A stretch of DNA of 11,088 nt from Chloroflexota bacterium (GTDB lineage: Bacteria > Chloroflexota > Anaerolineae > Anaerolineales > DRMV01), in NCBI GenBank assembly GCA_013153135.1, contig JAADFA010000010.1, forward strand, positions 1 to 11,088, in the 5' to 3' direction. The number at the start of each line of letters is the position of its first letter. The stretch's first letter is position 1. Position numbers and translations under genes: made by a program. Below, piece by piece: positions 5,913 to 11,088 of this stretch. Under the pieces are notes generated by a model. That model did no database searches and was not told where the DNA came from. It was given only the letters and a program-made list of their open reading frames with translations.

Positions 5913-5981
5913 ATGGCCACGAACCGGGTTCGGGGCGAGCCAGGTGGGAGGTTCGCCCTTTTTCGCGTTTCAGCCGGGTGA
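5913..5981 (+). CDS. Possible 22-aa leader peptide overlapping the tpiA terminator
   Basis: An ATG at 5913 is preceded by GGAGG (5904-5908), with a rather short 4-nt spacer. It opens a 22-codon frame ending in TGA at 5979-5981, 18 nt before tpiA. The frame runs straight through the terminator hairpin and its T run. Ribosomes translating it would melt the hairpin. The peptide has four arginines and no obvious amino-acid run of the kind seen in classical attenuators. It may be a chance frame, since support is limited to the Shine-Dalgarno site and the position. Confidence 0.3.
   Translation: MATNRVRGEPGGRFALFRVSAG
5933..5963 (+). terminator. Intrinsic terminator between rpmB and tpiA
   Basis: A 9-bp stem GGGCGAGCC (5933-5941) / GGTTCGCCC (5950-5958), with one G-U pair and an 8-nt loop, is followed by TTTTT (5959-5963). 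It lies 34 bp after rpmB and 37 bp before tpiA. An upstream segment CGAACC (5920-5925) could pair with GGTTCG at either 5927-5932 or 5950-5955, so an alternative fold that opens the terminator is possible. Confidence 0.75.
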
Positions 5982-5999
5982 TGAGGCAGGAGGTCGGCC

Positions 6000-6770
6000 A
6001 TGAACGCTCGTACGCCTTTGGTCGCGGGCAACTGGAAGATGCACAAAACCGTGGAAGAGGCCCGGCAGCTGGTCTGGGCGATGCTGGATGGCCTGCGCGC
6101 GGTGCCCGAGGTTGAGCGAGTGCTCTGTCCGCCGTTCACCGCCTTGCTCCCCGTTGCGCAAATGCTCCTGGGCACCGACATCCGCCTGGGCGCGCAAAAT
6201 ATGCATTGGGAAGAGGAAGGCGCGTATACGGGCGAAATCTCCCCGCGCATGGTGGCCGAGTTCGCCCAGTTCGTCATCCTCGGGCACTCGGAACGTCGCG
6301 CGTACTTCGGCGAGACGGATGACATGGTACGCCGTAAAGTGCACGCAGCCTTAAGCCATAAGCTCACGCCCATCGTGTGCGTGGGCGAGACCCTGGAACA
6401 ACGTCGGGCGGGGCAAACCGAAGCTGTGGTGCGCGGACAGGTCTTGGCCGCGTTGGACGGATTGCAGCCCGAGCAAGCCGCGCGCGTCGTGATCGCGTAC
6501 GAGCCCGTTTGGGCCATCGGCACCGGCGAAGCCGCCACACCCGAAGAAGCGCAACGTGTCATCGGTCAGGTCATTCGCCCCACGTTGGCCAAAGCCTTCG
6601 GTCATGAAGCCGCGCGACGCGTGCGCATCCTCTACGGCGGCTCGGTGAAGGCCCATAACGCGGCCGCGTTCTTCGTCCAGCCGGATATCGACGGCGCGCT
6701 GGTAGGCGGCGCGAGCCTCGATCCGGAACAATTCCCTGCGATTGTGCGCGCGGCCGCGGCCCGAGCTTAG
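6000..6770 (+). CDS. tpiA: Triosephosphate isomerase (256 aa)
   Basis: TpiA interconverts dihydroxyacetone phosphate and glyceraldehyde 3-phosphate in glycolysis and gluconeogenesis. All catalytic residues are visible: Asn11 and Lys13 (AGNWKMHKT), His96 (ILGHSERR) and Glu168 (AYEPVWAIGTG, with the mobile loop 6 at 168-176). The phosphate-binding YGGSV (212-216) and GALVGGASL (232-240) are also present. Length is normal for a full TIM barrel. AGGAGG (5988-5993) sits 6 nt before the ATG. No promoter fits in the 36 bp between the upstream terminator and the start, so expression probably depends on readthrough from rpmB. The stop codon interlocks with that of the convergent methyltransferase. Confidence 0.98.
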   Translation: MNARTPLVAGNWKMHKTVEEARQLVWAMLDGLRAVPEVERVLCPPFTALLPVAQMLLGTDIRLGAQNMHWEEEGAYTGEISPRMVAEFAQFVILGHSERRAYFGETDDMVRRKVHAALSHKLTPIVCVGETLEQRRAGQTEAVVRGQVLAALDGLQPEQAARVVIAYEPVWAIGTGEAATPEEAQRVIGQVIRPTLAKAFGHEAARRVRILYGGSVKAHNAAAFFVQPDIDGALVGGASLDPEQFPAIVRAAAARA

Positions 6771-7558
6771 CGCCGTTCTAGCAGGAAGAAGGTGTACGCG
6801 CCCTGAGGGTGCTCAGGATGGCGCACGTAACGCCGCAGCCACCGGTGCAGCCATGCGACGTTCCAACGGGCCGAAGTCACCAGCCAACGGCCCGTCCCTT
6901 GCTTGAGCAGCCAACTGGGCAGCCCGTACGCGTGGCCCCATTCCAGCAAGGCCAGCGCGGTGGGCGAGAAATAGTCCCGCCGCTGGCGCACATGGAACCC
7001 CGCGCGCTCGAACCGCGCCTGCCATACTTCAGGCGGGTCGGTGCGTACGTGCCGGGAAATGCGGTTGAACGCGCGACGATACGCATCGGCCACGCGCGTC
7101 AGGCCAATGCGCTCCAACCCTCGCGCGAGGGAAAGGTAGCGCGTGAAGCGGTGATTGGGCACTGTCACCCCAAAGGGCGCGCCCGGGCGCAACACCCGAT
7201 GTACTTCCCGCAGCACCGCGTCCACATGGGGGATGTGCTCCAAAACCGAGTTGCTCACCGCGCTCCCGAAGCGCTCCGAAGCGAAGGGTATATGCGCACC
7301 ATCGGCCGCGATCAGCAAACGGTGCCCAGACCACACGCGGGCTTCCCGCAACGGCGCCCACCAGGGATCCAGGCCCACGTCCAGAGGCTCAGCGAAGGCA
7401 TGGGCCGCGAAGTGGCCATCGCCGCAACCGACGTCCAAGATGGGCCGAGGCCACGGCAAGCCCTGGTAGAACGTGGCTTCAACCGCCCGGAGCAACGCGC
7501 GGAACGCGGGCAAAGTGGTCAGGTGGCGCCACAATAAGCCATCCGTGTCCATCCCCAT
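6767..7558 (-). CDS. Class I SAM-dependent methyltransferase (263 aa)
   Basis: This is a Rossmann-fold methyltransferase of the Methyltransf_11 type. Motif I ILDVGCGDG lies at 40-48, the acidic ribose-binding residue is Asp64 (VGLD), motif II is AADGAHIPF with Asp86, and the post-motif segment SNSVLEHI (102-109) is followed by LREVHRVLRPG. The C-terminal part (about 150-263) is a helical, tryptophan- and arginine-rich extension. The substrate cannot be read from the sequence; small-molecule, lipid or sugar targets are all possible. The ATG at 7558 is chosen because GAGGAGGG lies about 9 nt upstream on the minus strand. A longer open frame continues upstream but crosses the promoter region and antisense coding sequence. 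It is convergent with tpiA, sharing bases in their stop codons. Confidence 0.87.
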   Translation of the reverse strand: MGMDTDGLLWRHLTTLPAFRALLRAVEATFYQGLPWPRPILDVGCGDGHFAAHAFAEPLDVGLDPWWAPLREARVWSGHRLLIAADGAHIPFASERFGSAVSNSVLEHIPHVDAVLREVHRVLRPGAPFGVTVPNHRFTRYLSLARGLERIGLTRVADAYRRAFNRISRHVRTDPPEVWQARFERAGFHVRQRRDYFSPTALALLEWGHAYGLPSWLLKQGTGRWLVTSARWNVAWLHRWLRRYVRHPEHPQGAYTFFLLERR

Positions 7559-7588
7559 GATTGGCACCCTCCTCAAGGCGTGTTGCTG

Positions 7589-7606
7589 ATTATAGCGCGG
7601 TATAAT
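7589..7606. promoter_or_regulatory. Back-to-back -10 boxes of a divergent promoter region
   Basis: A perfect TATAAT at 7601-7606 on the plus strand faces the gene at 7632. A perfect TATAAT on the minus strand (complement of 7589-7594) faces the methyltransferase. They are separated by six bases (GCGCGG) and form an inverted repeat ATTATA-N6-TATAAT. Neither has a good -35 box at 16-18 bp, so assignment rests on the consensus -10 and on location between two divergent Shine-Dalgarno sites. Confidence 0.5.
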
Positions 7607-7631
7607 TCCAGCGTTTGAAGGAGATACAACC

Positions 7632-8081
7632 ATGAGCAGCATACCGTTGAACCCTCTGCCCCCTGAATTCCAAATGTTTTTCGACGACCCCAACGATCCC
7701 AAACGCCCGCCCGAGGAGGTGGAGGTCCGGGAGCTGCGGGTTGAACCGGTCGATACGCAACGCATTCGGGTATATCTGACGCTGAGCCCGTACCAACAAC
7801 GACCGCACATCAACATTACGGTGTGGAACGCGCAGCAGCAACCTGTGGCGGAGCTGCTCATTGTGGAACCGGTGAACCCCCGGATGGAATTCACGCTGTA
7901 CCTGCGCGAGCCACGCGGGGGCGACACGTATCGAGTCGAAGCATCGGTCCAATATCCCCCGCCAGGATTCAAATTTCAGCTGCCCGAAGAGGACGGGGGC
8001 GAAGTTCCGCTGGAGCTGCCTCCTATGCGGGAAGTGACGCGCGCGGAAACAACGTTTACGTTGCCCGCACCCGCGTCTTAG
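7632..8081 (+). CDS. Hypothetical proline-rich beta-sandwich-like protein (149 aa)
   Basis: The family is not recognised. Start support is strong: AAGGAG (7618-7623) with an 8-nt spacer, and TATAAT 26 bp upstream of the start. The protein is acidic and proline-rich, with no cysteine, no signal peptide and no membrane helix. Residues about 45-110 alternate in five likely beta strands (RIRVYLTLSP, HINITVWN, AELLIVEPV, MEFTLYLREP, YRVEASVQYP), the pattern of an Ig-like or C2-like sandwich. The first 40 residues and the tail look unstructured. It lies 91 bp before the permease and may be cotranscribed with it. Confidence 0.75.
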   Translation: MSSIPLNPLPPEFQMFFDDPNDPKRPPEEVEVRELRVEPVDTQRIRVYLTLSPYQQRPHINITVWNAQQQPVAELLIVEPVNPRMEFTLYLREPRGGDTYRVEASVQYPPPGFKFQLPEEDGGEVPLELPPMREVTRAETTFTLPAPAS

Positions 8082-8124
8082 GGGAGGCGGCATAAGCTGG
8101 CAGCACCGCTCCCCGAACCAGGGA

Positions 8125-8146
8125 CTCGACGCGCGCAGCGCGCGAG
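8125..8146. repeat. GC-rich hairpin between the hypothetical gene and the permease
   Basis: A near-perfect dyad, CTCG-A-CGCGC (8125-8134) against GCGCGCGAG (8138-8146), forms nine pairs with one bulged A and a 3-nt loop. Its core CGCGCGC-A-GCGCGCG is palindromic. No T run follows, so it is not a standard terminator. It may modulate mRNA stability or readthrough between the two genes. Confidence 0.5.
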
Positions 8147-8172
8147 AACGAATAAGGGCAAGGAGGTCGAAC

Positions 8173-9612
8173 ATGCAACCATCCCATCAACAACCCAGCC
8201 TCAAGCGGAGCCTAGGATTGCTTGAGGCAACCATGATCGGCGTCGGCGCCATGATCGGCGCGGGCATCTTCGGGCTAACGGGCATCGCGGCGGGCAAAGC
8301 GGGCCCGGTCGGCCTGCTCATTGCCTTCTTTCTCAACGGCATCGTCACCAGCCTGACGGGCCTTACTTACGCAGAACTCGGCGCAGCTATGCCCGAAGCC
8401 GGTGGCGGCTATCTCTGGGTGCGCGAAGGCCTGAGTCGCTTCTGGGGCTTTTTCGCGGGTTGGATTTCGTGGTTCAGCCACTCCGTCGCGTGTAGTTTGT
8501 ACGCGGTGTTGTTCGCGACCTTTTTCGTCGAGCTGATGGAGCTGGCTGGATTACACTTGAGCACCGAGCCAGGCTGGTTCCTTGGGTTGAGCCAGGAGCA
8601 ATGGGCCATCAAGGGACTGGTGATCGTGGTGGTAGCGCTCTTCCTCTTTATTAATTACCGAGGCGCATCCGAGACCGGCCTGGTCGGCAACATCGTGACC
8701 ATCACCAAAGTGGCCATCCTGCTGACCATCGTGGCCTTCGGCATCAAAGCCATGCTCAACGCGCCGTCGGCAATGGTCTGGTCCAACTTTCAGCCCCCGC
8801 TCGCGCACGGCTGGATGGGCGTGTTCGCGGCCATGGGATTGACTTTCGTCGCGTTTGAAGGCTACGAGATCATCGCCCAAACAGGCGAGGAGCTGCACGA
8901 ACCCGAAAAGAACCTGCCCCGCTCCATCTTTCTGTCCATCGCGATTGTGGTCGCGATTTACCTGCTCGTGGCCTTCGTGGCGGTCGGTGTTCCTGTCCAA
9001 GACATCATTGGCATGAAGCCGTGGCAATACCTGGCCGAACACGGGGAACGAGGCATGGTCCGCATCGCGCAATTTATTATGCCCTATGGGCACGTGCTCA
9101 TGCTCATCGGCGGTTTGGCCTCGACCACGTCGGCCCTGAACGCGACAGTGTACTCGAGTTCGCGCGTGTCCTTTGCCATGGGTCGAGGCGGCGATTTGCC
9201 CGAAATCTTCAGCCGTGTGCACCCCAAGACACGCACCCCTCACTGGGCCATTCTCATCAGCGGCGTGCTGATCGCGTTTATGGGGGTCGCGCTCCCCGTG
9301 GCCGATGTCGCGAGCGGCGCATCGCTCACCTTCCTAGCCTTATTCCTGCTCACCAACTTTACTTTGGTACGGCTACGCAAAACGCATCCCGATCTGCCCC
9401 GCCCGTTCAAAGTGCCTTTTGTCCCGTACTTGCCCATCGCGACCGTAATCATCCAGGGATTCTTGGCCGGACACTTGTTCGAAACCAGCCCCTTAGCGTG
9501 GTACGCGACCATCCTGTGGGTAATCGTTGGGATTGTGTTCTACAAATTCTGGGTACGTGGACACCAGAAAGACGTGCACCTTATCCCCACTACGCCTAGC
9601 GAGGAAGCATAA
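8173..9612 (+). CDS. APC-family amino acid permease (479 aa)
   Basis: This is a secondary transporter of the amino acid-polyamine-organocation superfamily, in the cytoplasmic membrane, with about 12 predicted hydrophobic segments. The TM1 signature GVGAMIGAGIF (23-33) is the substrate- and ion-binding glycine motif. The TM2 region PVGLLIAFFLNGI and YAELGAAMPEAGGGYLWVRE are typical, as is the loop GEELHEPEKNLPRSI around residues 235-250. Length is normal for the family and there is no C-terminal UspA or regulatory domain. The substrate is unknown; neutral or cationic amino acids are most likely by family. AAGGAGG lies 6 nt before the ATG. The gene is closed by a strong hairpin at 9627. Confidence 0.92.
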   Translation: MQPSHQQPSLKRSLGLLEATMIGVGAMIGAGIFGLTGIAAGKAGPVGLLIAFFLNGIVTSLTGLTYAELGAAMPEAGGGYLWVREGLSRFWGFFAGWISWFSHSVACSLYAVLFATFFVELMELAGLHLSTEPGWFLGLSQEQWAIKGLVIVVVALFLFINYRGASETGLVGNIVTITKVAILLTIVAFGIKAMLNAPSAMVWSNFQPPLAHGWMGVFAAMGLTFVAFEGYEIIAQTGEELHEPEKNLPRSIFLSIAIVVAIYLLVAFVAVGVPVQDIIGMKPWQYLAEHGERGMVRIAQFIMPYGHVLMLIGGLASTTSALNATVYSSSRVSFAMGRGGDLPEIFSRVHPKTRTPHWAILISGVLIAFMGVALPVADVASGASLTFLALFLLTNFTLVRLRKTHPDLPRPFKVPFVPYLPIATVIIQGFLAGHLFETSPLAWYATILWVIVGIVFYKFWVRGHQKDVHLIPTTPSEEA

Positions 9613-9626
9613 GGCCGTAAGAAATA

Positions 9627-9672
9627 GGGGCCGCCCTGCAAGGCCATGGGCAGGGCGGCCCCAATGTTTTAT
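9627..9672 (+). terminator. Strong terminator hairpin after the permease gene
   Basis: A perfect 13-bp GC-rich stem GGGGCCGCCCTGC (9627-9639) / GCAGGGCGGCCCC (9650-9662) with a 10-nt loop is followed by AATGTTTTATT. The T run is short and offset by four bases, but stem strength and position 14 bp after the stop make termination likely. It separates the permease unit from gmd. Confidence 0.8.
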
Positions 9673-9800
9673 TGTAGAGCAATTTGCACGAATAGCATCG
9701 AGATCTGCCTAAAATGAAAAGATGTTTGGAGTAAAGCGTGAACATTGCGACAAACGACGCTTAATTTCAGCATGGCTCATAGCGAATTCAGGAACTATGC

Positions 9801-9829
9801 TTGACGGACCCTACCCGTCACACTATAAT
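9801..9829 (+). promoter_or_regulatory. Consensus sigma70-type promoter of gmd
   Basis: TTGACG (9801-9806) and a perfect TATAAT (9824-9829) are spaced by 17 bp. The transcription start should be near 9836, giving a leader of about 46 nt with AGGAGG before the ATG. The stretch 9673-9800 between the terminator and this promoter is AT-richer than its surroundings and has no gene. It holds only a weak 6-bp dyad (AAGCGT 9734-9739 / ACGCTT 9757-9762). Confidence 0.85.
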
Positions 9830-9841
9830 CGCCCTACCCGT
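9809..9841 (+). promoter_or_regulatory. 10-bp direct repeat flanking the gmd -10 box
   Basis: CCCTACCCGT occurs identically at 9809-9818 (inside the promoter spacer) and 9832-9841 (over the predicted start site), 23 bp apart, which is about two helical turns. The copies would sit on the same DNA face around the -10 box, a layout suited to a repressor or activator operator. Confidence 0.45.
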
Positions 9842-9881
9842 ACGGCCCCAGGAGTGCGATTCCGACCCGAGGAGGAAACCC

Positions 9882-10871
9882 ATGCCTTTAGCCCTCATCA
9901 CCGGTATCTCAGGCCAGGATGGCTCCTATTTGGCTGAGTTCTTGCTCGACAAAGGGTATGAGGTTTTGGGCCTGATCCGACATACGAGCCACGGGTATCA
10001 CGAGCGCATTCGCCATTTGCTGGACCGCATCCAACTGGTCAAAGCGGACCTCACGGACTTTCCATCCTTGCTGCGCATTATTGAAAAATATAAGCCCGAC
10101 GAAGTCTACAACCTAGCCGGGCAAACGTTCGTCCCAGTTTCATGGGAACAGCCCATCCTCACCGGCGATGTCAACGCGCTCGGCGTAACTCGGCTCCTGG
10201 AGGCCATTCGCATCGCGCACCCCAAGGCACGCTTTTACCAAGCATCCACCAGCGAGATGTTTGGAAAAGTACGCGAGATCCCCCAAAATGAAAATACCCC
10301 CTTCTATCCCCGCAGCCCTTATGGCGTAAGCAAGGTATACGCGCACTGGATCACCGTCAATTATCGCGAGTCCTATGGCCTGTTCGCGGTTTCGGGCATT
10401 CTCTTCAATCACGAAAGCCCGCGGCGCGGCCGCCAGTTTGTAACGCGCAAGGTAACGTACGCGGTCGCACGCATTAAGTACGGCTTGCAAAAGGAGCTCC
10501 GCTTGGGCAACCTTGACGCGAAACGCGATTGGGGTTACACCGGCGATTATGTGCGCGCGATGTGGCTCATGTTGCAACAAGATGAACCCGAGGATTTCGT
10601 CATCGGCACGGGCGAAGCCCATTCAGTGCGGGAATTGTGCGAGGTCGCGTTCAGCTATGTCGGCCTTGACTATCGCGATTATGTAGTCGTCGATCCCAAA
10701 TTCTTCCGCCCGGCAGAAGTGGACATATTGCTTGCAGACCCGAGCAAAGCCAAGCGCAAGCTTGGCTGGGAGCCCACAGTGAGTTTTGAGGAGCTCATCC
10801 ACATGATGGTCGACGCAGATTTGGAACGCGTACGCCGGGAAATCGAAACCGGCGTGCCGACCCGGGTGTAA
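9882..10871 (+). CDS. gmd: GDP-mannose 4,6-dehydratase (329 aa)
   Basis: Gmd converts GDP-D-mannose to GDP-4-keto-6-deoxy-D-mannose, the branch point to GDP-L-fucose, GDP-D-rhamnose and related sugars for surface polysaccharide. It is an extended SDR enzyme. The nucleotide-binding motif TGISGQDGSYL is at 7-17, and STSEMFG (122-128) gives catalytic Thr123 and Glu125. Tyr147 and Lys151 belong to SPYGVSK, and FNHESPRRGRQFVTRK (175-190) is the family's substrate and tetramer segment. RPAEVD and LGWEPTVSFEEL complete the C-terminus. ATG 9882 is chosen because AGGAGG lies just upstream; a longer frame from 9801 would begin inside the promoter. The next gene begins 12 nt later, so the two form an operon. 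No fucose synthase or reductase partner is in the window. Confidence 0.93.
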   Translation: MPLALITGISGQDGSYLAEFLLDKGYEVLGLIRHTSHGYHERIRHLLDRIQLVKADLTDFPSLLRIIEKYKPDEVYNLAGQTFVPVSWEQPILTGDVNALGVTRLLEAIRIAHPKARFYQASTSEMFGKVREIPQNENTPFYPRSPYGVSKVYAHWITVNYRESYGLFAVSGILFNHESPRRGRQFVTRKVTYAVARIKYGLQKELRLGNLDAKRDWGYTGDYVRAMWLMLQQDEPEDFVIGTGEAHSVRELCEVAFSYVGLDYRDYVVVDPKFFRPAEVDILLADPSKAKRKLGWEPTVSFEELIHMMVDADLERVRREIETGVPTRV

Positions 10872-10883
10872 GGAGGATGGTCT

Positions 10884-11088
10884 ATGAGCAACACGGCAAA
10901 CGTGACGGAACTACCCATCCCGCAGGATTTACTGGAGATCTTGCGCTGCCCCGCATGTGCCCCCGAGGGCAAAGGCGAGCTCACGTTGGTGCACAATACG
11001 TGGCTCGTGTGCCAAGACTGCGACCGAAAGTACCCCATCCGTGAGGGCATTCCGGTGATGTTGATCGAGGAGGGCGACCGATGGCGGA
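10884..11088 (+). CDS. Trm112-like zinc-ribbon protein, 3' end outside window
   Basis: At least 68 codons are visible and the gene is cut by the window edge. AGGAGG (10871-10876) lies 7 nt before the ATG. The sequence shows LLEILRCPAC (Cys22, Cys25), a second pair CQDC (Cys43, Cys46) and then the diagnostic YPIREGIPVMLIEEG. This is the Trm112/YcaR (UPF0434) small zinc-ribbon family, whose eukaryotic and archaeal members activate methyltransferases. Bacterial members are less understood. It is 12 nt after gmd and therefore probably cotranscribed. The family is usually about 60-75 aa, so the stop is expected within a few codons of the edge. Confidence 0.87.
   Translation, partial: MSNTANVTELPIPQDLLEILRCPACAPEGKGELTLVHNTWLVCQDCDRKYPIREGIPVMLIEEGDRWR
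11081..11088 (+). CDS. Possible start of a further gene at the right edge
   Basis: An ATG at 11081, out of frame with the Trm112-like gene, is preceded by AGGAGG (11068-11073) with a 7-nt spacer. It could be the overlapping start of the next operon gene. Only eight bases are visible, so nothing can be said about the product. Confidence 0.3.

Noticed and set aside
9734..9762. Weak dyad AAGCGT / ACGCTT upstream of gmd
   Set aside because: Six base pairs with a 17-nt gap is within chance expectation for this length of DNA.
9801..9881. N-terminal extension of Gmd from a TTG at 9801
   Set aside because: That start is the -35 box itself. The Rossmann motif begins properly after the ATG at 9882, which has a Shine-Dalgarno site.

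Overview
The window is an 11 kb piece of a GC-rich bacterial chromosome with short intergenic gaps, strong Shine-Dalgarno sites and several near-consensus sigma70-type promoters. No 16S or other definitive marker is present. The combination of a divergent rpmB / asp23-fakA block, a four-cysteine (zinc-binding) L28, an NfeD-type membrane protease, and a low-complexity repeat island of heptamers and 'CACGGATNAA' decamers fits Chloroflexota (Anaerolineae-like) best. That assignment is inference, not proof.

Layout. Positions 1-140 hold no recognisable gene except the promoter of a tRNA-Pro(UGG) gene (141-212), which is followed by a small arginine-rich hypothetical gene (249-569). Positions 570-985 are a repeat island, built almost entirely from 7-bp units, that separates this rightward pair from a four-gene leftward block. 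Read from right to left the block is an Asp23/Gls24-family protein (5466-5098), a FakA/YloV DAK2-domain kinase (5093-3396), a tyrosine-recombinase-fold protein that has lost most of its catalytic residues (3290-2334), and an NfeD/ClpP-class membrane serine protease (2365-968). Asp23 and fakA are translationally coupled, and nfeD overlaps the recombinase-like gene. Divergent from this block, rpmB (L28) and tpiA run rightward. A SAM-dependent methyltransferase (7558-6767) runs back into tpiA with interlocking stop codons.

A shared promoter region with back-to-back TATAAT boxes separates the methyltransferase from a rightward pair: an unknown proline-rich beta protein (7632-8081) and an APC-family amino-acid permease (8173-9612), the latter closed by a strong terminator. 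A consensus promoter with a 10-bp direct repeat then drives gmd (GDP-mannose 4,6-dehydratase) and a Trm112-like zinc-ribbon gene that runs toward the right edge. A further gene may begin at 11081.

Most of the window is housekeeping: translation (tRNA-Pro, L28, Trm112-like), glycolysis (TpiA), lipid or membrane metabolism (FakA, NfeD, Asp23) and nucleotide-sugar synthesis (Gmd). The parts most worth a second look are the apparently catalytically dead recombinase inside the membrane/lipid gene block, the heptamer island that even supplies the C-terminus and stop codon of NfeD, and the hairpin/leader arrangements around rpmB and tpiA.
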